Shown here: in pieces, positions 16,085 to 24,768 of the stretch
How positions within the stretch are numbered: position 1 is the first letter of the stretch
Layout: every line of letters starts with the position of its first letter
DNA from: Mycolicibacterium pyrenivorans
GTDB lineage: Bacteria > Actinomycetota > Actinomycetes > Mycobacteriales > Mycobacteriaceae
Direction: 5' to 3'
Assembly (NCBI RefSeq): GCF_025821625.1
Contig: NZ_JACKSH010000232.1
Coordinates: forward strand, 1-42,054
Length of the DNA: 42,054 bases
Notes under the pieces: generated by a model
Database searches by the model: none
What the model was told of the DNA's origin: nothing
The model's input: only the letters and a program-made list of their open reading frames with translations
Position numbers and translations under genes: made by a program

Positions 16085-16202
16085 TGAGCACTCCCTCCTC
16101 GCACGCGACTACCCGGACCGAGCGGCCCGGAATCATCGTCGTGCCCATTATTCGTCGCCACCCCGCCCGCGGATTGGTTGTTCGATCCGAACCGTCGGCA
16201 GG

Positions 16203-16208
16203 CACGAT
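16203..16208 (+). promoter_or_regulatory. possible leaderless -10 box of menC
   Basis: CACGAT lies six bases before the menC ATG (16215), the spacing expected for a transcript beginning at the start codon. The first base deviates from TANNNT. GGAG at 16208-16211 could instead be a close-set Shine-Dalgarno site. Nothing else was resolved in the divergent gap 16085-16214. Confidence 0.3.
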
Positions 16209-16214
16209 GGAGCC

Positions 16215-17171
16215 ATGGCGGAGCTGTCGGACGTCCTCGAGAGGCTTCACGTCGTGGCCCTGCCGATGCGGGTGCGGTTCCGCGGCATCACGGTGCGCGA
16301 GATCGCGCTGATCGACGGCCCCGCGGGCTGGGGCGAGTTCGGCGCCTTCACCGAATACGGTCCCGCGGAGGCCGCGCACTGGCTGGCCGCGGGAATCGAG
16401 GCGGCCTACCGACCGCCGCCGGCGGTCCGCCGGGACCGGATCCCCATCAACGCAACCGTGCCCGCCGTCGCGCCCGCCGAGGTCGCCGCGGTGCTGGCCC
16501 GGTTCCCCGGCGCGCGGACGGCGAAGGTGAAGGTCGCCGAGCCCGGGCAGTCCCTGGCCGACGACGTGGCCCGCGTCAACGCCGTGCGTGCGGTGGTACC
16601 GGCGGTGCGGGTCGACGCCAACGGCGGCTGGAGCGTCGAGGACGCCGTCGCCGCCGCCGCGGCGCTGACCGCCGACGGCCCGCTGGAGTACCTCGAGCAA
16701 CCGTGCAGGACGGTGCCCGAACTCGCCGAGGTCCGCCGCCGCGTCGACGTGCCGGTCGCCGCCGACGAGAGCATCCGCAAGGCCGACGACCCGCTGCACG
16801 TGGTGCGCTCCGGGGCCGCCGACGTCGCGGTGCTCAAGGTGGCGCCGCTGGGCGGGGTGCGCGCGATGCTGGACATCGCCGGACAGATCGACATCCCCAT
16901 CGTGGTCTCCAGCGCCCTGGACTCGGCGGTGGGGATCGGCGCGGGACTCATCGCCGCCGGCTGCCTCGCCGAGCTGCCGTATGCCTGCGGCCTGGGCACC
17001 GGGGGCCTGTTCGTCGAGGACGTCGCCGAGCCGGTGACGCCCGTCGACGGGTACCTGCCCGCGGCGACGGTGACGCCCGACCCGGCGCGCCTCACGGCGC
17101 TGGCCGCCCCGCCCGAGCGCAGGCAGTGGTGGATCGAGCGGGTCAGGGCCTGTTTCGCGCTGCTGTCCTGA
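16215..17171 (+). CDS. menC: MenC, o-succinylbenzoate synthase
   Basis: The 318-residue enolase-superfamily enzyme dehydrates SHCHC to o-succinylbenzoate in menaquinone synthesis. The barrel carries the expected residues: KVK with Lys104/Lys106, Asp134 (VDANGG), Glu161 (EYLEQP) and Asp184 (AADES) as Mg ligands, and Lys208 (VLKVAPLGG). Length and motifs match mycobacterial MenC (Rv0553). In M. tuberculosis it is directly followed by bpoC and menD. Here a GlxA regulator and a DJ-1 protein intervene. Confidence 0.95.
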   Translation: MAELSDVLERLHVVALPMRVRFRGITVREIALIDGPAGWGEFGAFTEYGPAEAAHWLAAGIEAAYRPPPAVRRDRIPINATVPAVAPAEVAAVLARFPGARTAKVKVAEPGQSLADDVARVNAVRAVVPAVRVDANGGWSVEDAVAAAAALTADGPLEYLEQPCRTVPELAEVRRRVDVPVAADESIRKADDPLHVVRSGAADVAVLKVAPLGGVRAMLDIAGQIDIPIVVSSALDSAVGIGAGLIAAGCLAELPYACGLGTGGLFVEDVAEPVTPVDGYLPAATVTPDPARLTALAAPPERRQWWIERVRACFALLS

Positions 17172-17235
17172 CCATGTCCTGATCTGTGGGGTCCATGGCC
17201 TAGACGCCATCGGCTCGCTGGCCAACACTGAGTGC

Positions 17236-18201
17236 ATGTCGCGCACGGTGCTCATCCTCGGCTTCGAGGGCGTGCAGGCACTCGACGTCGTGGGCCCCTT
17301 CGAGGTCTTCACCGGGGCGTCGATGTACGTGACCGCCCAGGGAGTCGGCGACGGGTACACCGTGCGGGTCGTGTTGGTCGGGGGAGCACCCGTCAACACC
17401 GGCACCGGCCTCTCACTGGTCGCCGATCCGCTGCCCGACCCTCACGATCCGGTGGACACCGTGGTGTTGCCCGGAGGCTTCGGCACCGACGCCGCACGCC
17501 GCGATCCGGCGCTGATCGACTGGATCACGGCAGCGGCCCCCGGTGCCCGCCGTGTGGTGAGCGTCTGCACCGGGGCGGTGCTGGCCGCGCAGGCCGGGCT
17601 GCTCGATGGCTGCGTGGCCACCACGCACTGGGCCTTCGCCCCGCAGCTGGCCGGCGAATTTCCCTCGGTTACCGTCGACCCGGATCCGATCTTCGTCCGC
17701 AGCTCGGACAAGGTGTGGACGGCCGCGGGGGTCACCGCCGGCATCGACCTGGCCCTGTCGCTGGTCGAGGACGACCACGGCACCGAGGCTGCGCAGACCA
17801 TCGCCCGCTACCTGGTCATGTACCTGCGCCGGCCGGGAGGACAGACACAGTTCGCCGCACCGGTGTGGATGCCCCGTGCCCGGCGGACGCCGATCCGCGA
17901 CGTCCAGGAAGCGATCGAGGCGGAGCCCGGTGGCGCGCACAGCATCGCCGAGTTGGCCCGCCGCGCGGCGATGAGTCCGCGGCATTTCACCCGGGTGTTC
18001 ACCGAGGAGGTCGGCGAGGCCCCGGGGGCCTACGTGGAGCGGGTCCGCACCGAGGCGGCACGTCGCCAACTCGAGGAGAGCGACGACACCATGACGGTGA
18101 TCGCCGCGCGCTGCGGGTTCGGTTCGGCGGAGACGTTGCGCCGCAGCTTCGTTCGTCGTCTCGGAATCTCACCGGACCAGTACCGCAGAACATTCGCCTG
18201 A
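17236..18201 (+). CDS. GlxA-type AraC-family regulator (DJ-1/PfpI + HTH)
   Basis: The 321-residue protein has an N-terminal DJ-1/PfpI-like sensor domain (residues 4-175) fused to an AraC DNA-binding domain (about 218-320). The sensor carries the Cys111 elbow (VVSVCTGAVLAAQAG) and a THW motif. The first helix-turn-helix includes SIAELARRAAMSPRHFTRVF, and the second includes DTMTVIAARCGFGSAETLRR. In this family the DJ-1 domain is usually a ligand sensor, not an enzyme. The partner DJ-1 gene begins 20 bp downstream and is probably its target. The pair interrupts the menC-bpoC-menD order. Confidence 0.92.
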   Translation: MSRTVLILGFEGVQALDVVGPFEVFTGASMYVTAQGVGDGYTVRVVLVGGAPVNTGTGLSLVADPLPDPHDPVDTVVLPGGFGTDAARRDPALIDWITAAAPGARRVVSVCTGAVLAAQAGLLDGCVATTHWAFAPQLAGEFPSVTVDPDPIFVRSSDKVWTAAGVTAGIDLALSLVEDDHGTEAAQTIARYLVMYLRRPGGQTQFAAPVWMPRARRTPIRDVQEAIEAEPGGAHSIAELARRAAMSPRHFTRVFTEEVGEAPGAYVERVRTEAARRQLEESDDTMTVIAARCGFGSAETLRRSFVRRLGISPDQYRRTFA

Positions 18202-18220
18202 CACGAGAAGGAGATCGGTC

Positions 18221-18991
18221 ATGCAGATCGCGATCATGTTGTACCCGGGATTCACCGCACTGGACTTCATCGGACCGTACGAGAGCCTGCGGTACCTGCC
18301 CGACGCCGAGGTCCGCTTCGTGTGGCACGAGACCGGCCCGATCGCCGCGGATTCCCGCGTGCTGCTCGTCGGCGCCACCCACACGTTCGACGAAACTCCC
18401 TCTCCCGAAATCGTTTTGATCCCGGGAGGGTTCAGCACCATCGAGCACGCCCGCGACGAGGCGGTGCTCGACTGGGTGCGCAGCGCGCATCAGACGTCGA
18501 CGTGGACCACGTCGGTGTGCTCGGGGTCGGTGATCCTGGCCGCGGCGGGCCTGCTCGAGGGCAAGCGGGCGACGTCGCACTGGGCGGCGCTGCCGGTGTT
18601 GCGGACCTTCGGCGCCAAGCCCGTCGGCGACGAGCGGATCGTGCCCGCCGACGACAAGACCGTCACGTGCGCGGGCGTGTCGGCCGGCATCGACCTTGGG
18701 CTGTGGCTGGCGGGCCGGATCGGCGGCGAGGCGAAGGCCAAGGCGATCCAGCTGTCCATGGAGTACGACCCGCAGCCACCGTTCGACTCCGGGCACATGT
18801 CGAAGGCGTCGGCGAGCACCAAGGCCACGGCCACCGCGATGATGGGCAAGGAGCTGGCGAGGCCCGCCGCGCTCGCCGCCACCGGAGGCCTGCTGTGGGA
18901 CGCCGCCCTGCAGCGAATCCGGCGCGGAAAGCGAAACCAGCCTGACAAAGAGGGCCAGGGTGCATTAGCGCGCCCGATTCGCAGAAAGTAG
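18221..18991 (+). CDS. DJ-1/PfpI-family enzyme (isonitrile hydratase-like)
   Basis: The 256-residue protein has a DJ-1/PfpI domain at about residues 1-190. Glu21 (FIGPYE) and the nucleophile-elbow Cys100 (TTSVCSGS) are both present, followed by ATSHW. This layout matches isonitrile hydratases and related GATase1-like hydrolases, but the substrate cannot be deduced. Residues 190-256 form an extra, mostly helical and basic tail (SASTKATATAMMGKELARP) that a minimal DJ-1 protein lacks. GAAGGAG at 18207-18213 is a strong ribosome-binding site. It follows the GlxA-type regulator and is presumably controlled by it. Its stop overlaps the -10 box proposed for bpoC. Confidence 0.87.
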   Translation: MQIAIMLYPGFTALDFIGPYESLRYLPDAEVRFVWHETGPIAADSRVLLVGATHTFDETPSPEIVLIPGGFSTIEHARDEAVLDWVRSAHQTSTWTTSVCSGSVILAAAGLLEGKRATSHWAALPVLRTFGAKPVGDERIVPADDKTVTCAGVSAGIDLGLWLAGRIGGEAKAKAIQLSMEYDPQPPFDSGHMSKASASTKATATAMMGKELARPAALAATGGLLWDAALQRIRRGKRNQPDKEGQGALARPIRRK

Positions 18992-18994
18992 CGT
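18989..18994 (+). promoter_or_regulatory. leaderless -10 box of bpoC (TAGCGT)
   Basis: TAGCGT sits exactly seven bases before the bpoC GTG at 19002. The identical box and spacing occur before menG (24756-24761), supporting a leaderless start for both. Confidence 0.5.
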
Positions 18995-19001
18995 CGTCGG
19001 G

Positions 19002-19784
19002 GTGAATTTGGCTTATGACGACCGCGGCTCGGGGGATCCGGTGCTGTTCGTCGCGGGTCGCGGGGGCGCCGGCCGGACCTGGCACCTGCACCAGGTGCCG
19101 GTCTTCACCCGCGCCGGTTACCGCTGTGTGACGTTCGACAACCGCGGCGTCGGCGCCACCGAGAACGCCGAGGGCTTCACCACCGCGACGATGGTCGGTG
19201 ACGTCGCCGACCTGATCGAGAAGCTCGATCTCGCCCCGGCGCGGATCGTCGGGGTGTCGATGGGCGCCTTCATCGCCCAGGAGCTGATGGTGGACCGGCC
19301 CGACTTGGTCAGGTCCGCGGTGCTGATGGCCACCCGCGGCCGCCACGACCGCACCCGCGACTTCTTCTGGCAGGGTGAACTGGCCCTCGCCCAATCCGGA
19401 GTGCAGTTGCCCGTCGAGTTCGAGGCGAAAGTCCGTCTGCTGGAGAGCTTCTCGCCGAAAACCCTGAACGACGACATCGCGGCCCGCGACTGGATCGACA
19501 TGTTCACGATGTGGCCGCAGAAGCCGACACCCGGCCTCAAGACCCAGCTGTCGATCGCACCGCAGCACAGCAGGCTGGCGGCCTACCAGAACGTCACCAC
19601 CCCGGCACTGGTCATCGGTTTCGCCGACGACGTCGTGCTGCCCTCCTACCTCGCCCGTGAGGTCGCCAACGCGCTGCCCAACGGGCGGTACCTGGAGATC
19701 CCCGACGCCGGTCACCTCGGGTTCATCGAGAAGCCGGAGGTCGTCAACACCGCGATCCTGAATTTCTTCGCCGATAGTCTGTAG
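19002..19784 (+). CDS. bpoC: alpha/beta hydrolase BpoC (MenH candidate)
   Basis: The 260-residue alpha/beta-hydrolase has a nucleophile elbow GVSMGAF with Ser86, an acid in GFADDVVLP and the catalytic His in DAGHLGF. It matches Rv0554 in sequence style and position. It is annotated as a non-heme peroxidase, but its location next to menD and the fold shared with MenH make SHCHC synthase activity plausible (inference). The GTG start lies seven bases after a TAGCGT box, and no Shine-Dalgarno sequence is visible. The stop is at 19784, and menD starts at once, so the two are coupled. Confidence 0.9.
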   Translation: MNLAYDDRGSGDPVLFVAGRGGAGRTWHLHQVPVFTRAGYRCVTFDNRGVGATENAEGFTTATMVGDVADLIEKLDLAPARIVGVSMGAFIAQELMVDRPDLVRSAVLMATRGRHDRTRDFFWQGELALAQSGVQLPVEFEAKVRLLESFSPKTLNDDIAARDWIDMFTMWPQKPTPGLKTQLSIAPQHSRLAAYQNVTTPALVIGFADDVVLPSYLAREVANALPNGRYLEIPDAGHLGFIEKPEVVNTAILNFFADSL

Positions 19785-19786
19785 TG

Positions 19787-21445
19787 ATGAACCCCTCGAC
19801 GGCACAGGCCCGCGTCGTCGTCGACGAACTGATCCGTGGCGGCGTGCGCGACGTCGTGCTGTGCCCTGGCTCACGCAACGCGCCGCTGGCGTTCGCGCTG
19901 CACGACGCCGACCGCGCAGGCCGCCTCCGGCTGCACGTCCGCATCGACGAGCGCACGGCCGGTTTCCTGGCCATCGGCCTGGCCGTCGCCGAACGGGCAC
20001 CGGTCTGCATCGCCATGACCTCCGGCACCGCGGTGGCCAACCTGGGGCCGGCGGTGGTGGAGGCCAACTACGCCCGCGTGCCGCTGATCGTGCTGTCGGC
20101 CAACCGTCCCTACGAACTGCTGGGCACCGGGGCCAATCAGACGTTCGAGCAGTTGGGGTACTTCGGCAGCCAGGTGCGCGCCAACGTCAGCCTCGGGCTC
20201 GCCCCCGATCTGCGTGGGGCGCCCGGCGAGCTCGACACCCACAACGCGCAGTGGCGGTCGGCGACATGCCGGGTTCTGGTGGCAGCCAAGGGTTCCCGGT
20301 CGGCCAACGCGGGGCCGGTGCAATTCGACATCCCGCTGCGCGAGCCGCTGGTTCCCGACGCCGACGATGCCGAGGCGCCCGGGCGGCCGTACGCCCCCGA
20401 GGGGCGACCCGACGGCAGGTCGTGGACCCACACGCCGCCGGTGACGTTCGATCAGCCTCTCGACATCGACGTCACCGCCGACACTGTGGTCATCGCCGGG
20501 CACGGTGCGGGGGAGCACCCGAACCTCGCCCATCTGCCGACGGTCGCCGAGCCCACGGCGCCGCCGGCGAAGAATCCGCTGCACCCGTTGGCGCTGCGGC
20601 TGGTGCGCCCCAAGCAGGTCATCATGCTGGGCCGTCCGACGCTGCACCGCCCGGTGTCCGCGCTGCTGGCCGATCCGTCGGTGCCCGTCTACGCGCTGAC
20701 CACCGGCCCGCGCTGGCCCGACGTGTCGGGTAACTCCCAGGCGACGGGGACCCGCGCTGTCACCTCCGGAACGCCCTCGCCGGAGTGGTTGCGCCGCTGC
20801 GCGGAGGCCAACCGCCACGCCGTCACCGCGGTGCGTGAGCAACTCGCCGCCCACCCGCTGACCACGGGACTGCACGTCGCGGCGGCGGTGGCCGCCGCGG
20901 TTCGACCCGGCGATCAGCTCGTGCTCGGTGCGTCGAACCCGGTCCGCGACATCGCGCTGGTGGGGTTCGACGCCTCGGGTGTGAAGGTGCGGTCCAACCG
21001 CGGGGTGGCCGGTATCGACGGAACGGTGTCGACGGCGATCGGCGCGGCGCTCGCCCATGAGCGCGCCGGTGGGGGACGGACCATCGCGCTGATCGGTGAC
21101 CTGACGTTCGTCCACGACAGCTCGGGCCTGTTGATCGGCCCGACGGAACCGACGCCGCGCGCCCTGACGATCGTGGTGTCCAACGACAACGGCGGCGGGA
21201 TCTTCGAGTTGCTCGAGCAGGGCGACCCGAGATTCACCGACGTGTCGTCACGCATCTTCGGCACGCCACACGATGTCGACGTCGGCGCACTGTGCCGCGC
21301 CTATCACGTCGAGAACCGCCAGATCGAGGCCGGTGAGCTCGCGGGCGTGCTCGCGGAACCGTTCGACGGGATGCGGGTGCTGGAGGTGAAGGCGGACAGG
21401 TCGTCGCTGCGGGCGTTGCACGCATCGATCAAGGCTTCACTGTGA
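19787..21445 (+). CDS. menD: MenD, SEPHCHC synthase
   Basis: The 552-residue thiamine-diphosphate enzyme joins 2-oxoglutarate to isochorismate, the committed step of menaquinone ring synthesis. The N-terminal domain starts MNPSTAQARVVVDELIRGG and contains Glu55 (RIDERTAGF), the cofactor-activating Glu. The C-terminal domain has GIDGTVSTAIGAAL and GDLTFVHDSSGLL, with the following NDNGGGIF as the ThDP/Mg motif. The ATG at 19787 is preferred over an adjacent in-frame GTG at 19784 because the M. tuberculosis protein begins MNPST. It overlaps the next gene by GTGA. Confidence 0.96.
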   Translation: MNPSTAQARVVVDELIRGGVRDVVLCPGSRNAPLAFALHDADRAGRLRLHVRIDERTAGFLAIGLAVAERAPVCIAMTSGTAVANLGPAVVEANYARVPLIVLSANRPYELLGTGANQTFEQLGYFGSQVRANVSLGLAPDLRGAPGELDTHNAQWRSATCRVLVAAKGSRSANAGPVQFDIPLREPLVPDADDAEAPGRPYAPEGRPDGRSWTHTPPVTFDQPLDIDVTADTVVIAGHGAGEHPNLAHLPTVAEPTAPPAKNPLHPLALRLVRPKQVIMLGRPTLHRPVSALLADPSVPVYALTTGPRWPDVSGNSQATGTRAVTSGTPSPEWLRRCAEANRHAVTAVREQLAAHPLTTGLHVAAAVAAAVRPGDQLVLGASNPVRDIALVGFDASGVKVRSNRGVAGIDGTVSTAIGAALAHERAGGGRTIALIGDLTFVHDSSGLLIGPTEPTPRALTIVVSNDNGGGIFELLEQGDPRFTDVSSRIFGTPHDVDVGALCRAYHVENRQIEAGELAGVLAEPFDGMRVLEVKADRSSLRALHASIKASL

Positions 21446-21969
21446 GCGGAGCGAGCAGGGCGAGTCAGCTGCTCGATCGCCTGAAAGCGTTGTGGCGGCT
21501 CATCATTCCGCATCTCTACGGTGAGCCCGGCGAGACGCGTGGCGGCAGGATCGTGCGACGGATCCGGATCGGCATCGTGGTGGCGGCGTGCCTGGTGACG
21601 TTGCAGTCGGCGCTGCTGGTCCTGGGTGCGTGGCGCAACGACCGCCAGATCGAACGGCACATGGGGGTGGCCGAGGCCAGCGTGCTCGACGCGGGTCCGC
21701 GGCGCTCGACCATCGAGTTCGTCACGCAGGACCGGGTGACCTACCGTCCCGAGCTGGGGGTTCTGTATCCGTCGGAGCTGGACACCGGGATGCGCATCTA
21801 CGTGGAATACGACACGAACAACCCGGATCTGGTGCGGGTGCGCAACCGCAACGCCGCGCTGGCGATCATCCCCGCGGGATCGATCGCGGTGGTCGGATGG
21901 CTGGTGGCCGGTGCCGCGCTCGGTGCGACCGCGCTGGTCGAGCGGCGCCTCGAGCGGCGGGATGCCTGA
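21442..21969 (+). CDS. DUF3592 membrane protein (Rv0556-like)
   Basis: The 175-residue protein has two transmembrane helices (near residues 36-58 and 134-160) flanking an extracytoplasmic domain of about 70 residues. That domain contains TYRPELGVLYPSELDTGMRI, the DUF3592-type beta segment. It overlaps menD by GTGA, so it is translationally coupled to menaquinone synthesis, as the homologue Rv0556 is in M. tuberculosis. The function is unknown. The stop is one base from the stop of the convergent lipoprotein gene. Confidence 0.87.
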   Translation: MSGASRASQLLDRLKALWRLIIPHLYGEPGETRGGRIVRRIRIGIVVAACLVTLQSALLVLGAWRNDRQIERHMGVAEASVLDAGPRRSTIEFVTQDRVTYRPELGVLYPSELDTGMRIYVEYDTNNPDLVRVRNRNAALAIIPAGSIAVVGWLVAGAALGATALVERRLERRDA

Positions 21970-21970
21970 T

Positions 21971-22654
21971 TCAGGATTGGACTAGTTCGTCCAGCCAGTT
22001 GTCGTCGAAGATGTCGAGCTTCTCGCCGACCTCCAGGTCGTACACCGTCGGGGTGCCGGCCTGTAACGGGTCGATGTCGAACAGGAACCCGAAATTGGCG
22101 GCGTCCATGTCGGCGACGTCGACGGCCTCCCGGTCGCCTGCGATGTTGTCGGCGACGGGCGCGGGCAGACCGGCGCCGATCGCCATGTCGCGCAGCTCGT
22201 CCCCGGTGAACCCGGGCCCGCCCGGGTCCTGGTTGATCCAGAGTTCCTCGACGAAGCGCTGGAACTGCGCACCGGTGGCCGTGGCTTCGCCTGCCGGCAC
22301 GGCCGCCAGGAACATAGCGTTGGCCACCTTCGACGAGTAGCCGTCGTAGTCGTCGTCGAGGAACGTCAGCGGTCGGTAGGTGACCTGAAGGCTGCCGATG
22401 TTGATCAGGAACGCCAGTTGATCACCGAAGTCGCGTTGCAGATCGCCGCAGTGCGTGCACTGCGGCTCGGTGAAGATCTCGATCTGCGCGGGCGCGTCGT
22501 CGAAGCCGGCGACGATCCCGTACCCGTCCTTGGCGAGGGCGAGCGGCACCGCCGCGGGGTCGGGCAGGGCGGAGCCGGCGATCTGTCTCGAGCATCCGGC
22601 GCTGAACAGCAGCCCGAGGATCGCGATGACCAGCACCGACTTCGAAATCCGCAT
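21971..22654 (-). CDS. DsbA-like thioredoxin-fold lipoprotein
   Basis: The 227-residue protein has a lipoprotein signal with lipobox FSAGC (Cys21) and a thioredoxin/DsbA-type domain. The redox motif CTHC lies near residues 67-70 (EIFTEPQCTHCGDLQ), and a later TPTVYDL provides the cis-Pro. It probably acts as a thiol-disulfide oxidoreductase on the outer face of the inner membrane. The start at 22654 is chosen because it gives a proper signal peptide; an in-frame upstream start at 22735 would add 27 non-signal residues. It is convergent with the DUF3592 gene and divergent from mgtA across 90 bp. DsbA-type enzymes pass electrons to quinones, which fits the neighbourhood only loosely. Confidence 0.88.
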   Translation of the reverse strand: MRISKSVLVIAILGLLFSAGCSRQIAGSALPDPAAVPLALAKDGYGIVAGFDDAPAQIEIFTEPQCTHCGDLQRDFGDQLAFLINIGSLQVTYRPLTFLDDDYDGYSSKVANAMFLAAVPAGEATATGAQFQRFVEELWINQDPGGPGFTGDELRDMAIGAGLPAPVADNIAGDREAVDVADMDAANFGFLFDIDPLQAGTPTVYDLEVGEKLDIFDDNWLDELVQS

Positions 22655-22744
22655 GTCGAGAGAGTAACCCGCGGCACCCGGCAATTCGCGTGACATATCC
22701 CTGCGCGCAACCTCTCCGACAGGTGGTGATGTCACTGTCGCGGT

Positions 22745-23872
22745 GTGAGGGTCGCGATCGTCGCAGAGTCATTCCTCCCGAACGTCAACGGCGTCACCAA
22801 CTCGGTGCTGCGGGTGATGGAGCATCTGCGTCGCACCGGTCACGAAGTGCTGGTCATCGCACCGGACACCCCGCGCGGGCAACCCGCCGCCGACAAGGTG
22901 TACGAGGGAATCCGCGTGCACCGCGTGCCGTCGAGAATGTTCCCGAAGGTGACGTCGCTGCCGTTGGGTGTGCCGCGTCCCCGGATGGTCGGGGTGCTGC
23001 GCGGGTTCGACCCCGACGTGGTCCACCTGGCTTCCCCGGCGCTGCTCGGCTACGGCGGTCTGCACGCCGCGCGGCACCTGGGTGTCCCGACGATCGCCGT
23101 GTTCCAGACCGACATCGCGGGATTCGCGAGCAGCTACGGCATGGGGGTTGCGTCGCGGGCGGCGTGGGCGTGGACCCGACATCTGCACAAACGCGCCGAC
23201 CGTACCCTCGCTCCTTCCACGTCGGCGATGGAAGACCTTGCCGCGCAAGGTATCCCGCGAGTGCACAAGTGGTCACGCGGTGTGGACGTGACGGGCTATG
23301 CGCCGTCTGCGCGCGACGAACGGCTGCGTCGGTCGTGGTCGCCCAAGGGTAAGCCGATCGTCGGTTTCGTCGGGCGTCTCGCCCCGGAGAAGCACGTCGA
23401 ACGGCTCGCCGCGCTGAGCCGCCGCGACGACCTGCAGATCGTCATCGTCGGCGATGGCATCGACCGCCCCGAACTCGAATCAGCGCTTCCCCGACCGGTA
23501 TTCACCGGTGCGCTCTACGGAGACGCGCTCGCTGCCGCGTACGCCAGCATGGACGTCTTCGTCCACCCCGGCGAGCACGAGACGTTCTGCCAGGCGGTCC
23601 AGGAGGCCATGGCGTCGGGGCTCCCGGTGATCGCCCCCGACGCGGGCGGCCCGCGGGATCTGGTCGCGCCCTACCGCACCGGCCTGCTCCTGCCCGTCGG
23701 CGAGTTCGAACACCGGCTGCCTGAGTCGGTTGACCATCTGGTGGCCGAACGGCGCCGCTACTCGCTGGCGGCGCGGCGCAGCGTGCTGGGCCGGACTTGG
23801 CCCGTCATCTGCGACGAGCTGCTCGGCCACTACGACGACGTCGTCGGTGCCCGCCGGCTGCGGGCAGCCTGA
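22745..23872 (+). CDS. mgtA: GDP-mannose-dependent alpha-mannosyltransferase MgtA (formerly PimB)
   Basis: The 375-residue GT4-family enzyme has the two-domain GT-B fold. The N-terminal domain begins MRVAIVAESFLPNVNGVTNSV, and the C-terminal nucleotide-sugar domain has VGFVGRLAPEKHVERL and the E-x7-E pair Glu279/Glu287 in HPGEHETFCQAVQEAM. It corresponds to Rv0557, which was renamed from PimB after being shown to mannosylate a glucuronosyl diacylglycerol acceptor for an alternative lipomannan. The GTG start has a weak -10-like CACTGT six bases upstream, so a leaderless transcript is possible. It is convergent with the SDR gene, with only two bases between stops. Confidence 0.92.
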   Translation: MRVAIVAESFLPNVNGVTNSVLRVMEHLRRTGHEVLVIAPDTPRGQPAADKVYEGIRVHRVPSRMFPKVTSLPLGVPRPRMVGVLRGFDPDVVHLASPALLGYGGLHAARHLGVPTIAVFQTDIAGFASSYGMGVASRAAWAWTRHLHKRADRTLAPSTSAMEDLAAQGIPRVHKWSRGVDVTGYAPSARDERLRRSWSPKGKPIVGFVGRLAPEKHVERLAALSRRDDLQIVIVGDGIDRPELESALPRPVFTGALYGDALAAAYASMDVFVHPGEHETFCQAVQEAMASGLPVIAPDAGGPRDLVAPYRTGLLLPVGEFEHRLPESVDHLVAERRRYSLAARRSVLGRTWPVICDELLGHYDDVVGARRLRAA

Positions 23873-23874
23873 CC

Positions 23875-24699
23875 TCACCCCTGGGCTTCGACGGCGACCG
23901 GCTGCCACTTCTCCCAGTTCGCCAGCCGGCTCTCGTAGTCGGCCTTGGCCAGTTCCAGCGGCTTCTCACCGAAGAACACCCGCAGCGGCGGCGGGGAGGC
24001 GTCGACGACCTTGAGGATCGCCCGCGCCGACGCGGTCGGATCACCGGGGGCGGGCATCCGCTGCGCGCGTTTGGCGTCGGCCTCGGCGTGGACCGCGTCG
24101 TAGTCGGGCAGCGGCGTCGCCCGCTTCGACGACGGCCCGGCCCAGTCGGTCGAGAAGCCGCCCGGTTCGATGAGGGTGACGTGGATGCCGAACGATTCGA
24201 CCTCCTGCGCCAGTGCCTGCGAGAAGCCCTCCAGCGCCCACTTGGACGCGTGGTAGATGCCGACGTTCTGGAAGGCGGTGATGCCGCCGATCGAGGACAC
24301 CTGGACGATGTGACCGCTGCGTTGTGCCCGCAGGTACGGCAGCGCTGCCTGGGTGATCCACAGCGCGCCGAACACGTTGGTCTCGATCTGTGCCCGGGCC
24401 TCGGCCTCGGAGAGCTCCTCGATGAAGCCGAACTGCCCGTAGCCTGCGTTGTTGACGACGATGTCGAGCCGGCCGAAGTGCTCATGGGCCTGCTTGACCG
24501 CCGCGAAGTCCGCGGCGCGGTCGGTGACGTCGAGCGCGATCGGCAGCAGCGCGTCGCCGTACTCGGCCGCGAGGTCGTCGAGGGAGGACACGTCACGGGC
24601 GGTGGCGGCGACCTTGTCGCCCCGCTCCAGCGCCGCGATCGTCCATTCGCGCCCGAACCCGCGCGACGTGCCGGTGATGAACCAGATTTTTTCGCTCAT
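23875..24699 (-). CDS. short-chain dehydrogenase/reductase
   Basis: The 274-residue classical SDR has the nucleotide-binding TGTSRGFG (residues 9-16), NNAG (83-86), a Ser pair near 135-136 (VSSIGG) and the active-site YHASK with Tyr149 and Lys153. Substrate specificity cannot be read from the sequence. The family layout (FITGTSRGFGREW, long C-terminal helix with FGEKPLELAKADYESRLANWEKW) is that of many uncharacterised actinobacterial ketoreductases. It is divergent from menG across 69 bp and convergent with mgtA. It has no counterpart that I recall at this place in M. tuberculosis, so it is probably an insertion. Confidence 0.92.
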   Translation of the reverse strand: MSEKIWFITGTSRGFGREWTIAALERGDKVAATARDVSSLDDLAAEYGDALLPIALDVTDRAADFAAVKQAHEHFGRLDIVVNNAGYGQFGFIEELSEAEARAQIETNVFGALWITQAALPYLRAQRSGHIVQVSSIGGITAFQNVGIYHASKWALEGFSQALAQEVESFGIHVTLIEPGGFSTDWAGPSSKRATPLPDYDAVHAEADAKRAQRMPAPGDPTASARAILKVVDASPPPLRVFFGEKPLELAKADYESRLANWEKWQPVAVEAQG

Positions 24700-24755
24700 G
24701 CCTGGTCAATGCCCGCGGTGTGACCGCGCATTCCCGCCGCAAGCATGTTCACAGG

Positions 24756-24761
24756 TAGCGT
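24756..24761 (+). promoter_or_regulatory. leaderless -10 box of menG (TAGCGT)
   Basis: TAGCGT lies seven bases before the menG GTG at 24769, identical in sequence and spacing to the box before bpoC. Confidence 0.5.
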
Positions 24762-24768
24762 CGGCTGC

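Noticed and set aside
16085..16235. Riboswitch upstream of menC
   Set aside because: No conserved aptamer core was recognised in the 130-bp gap.
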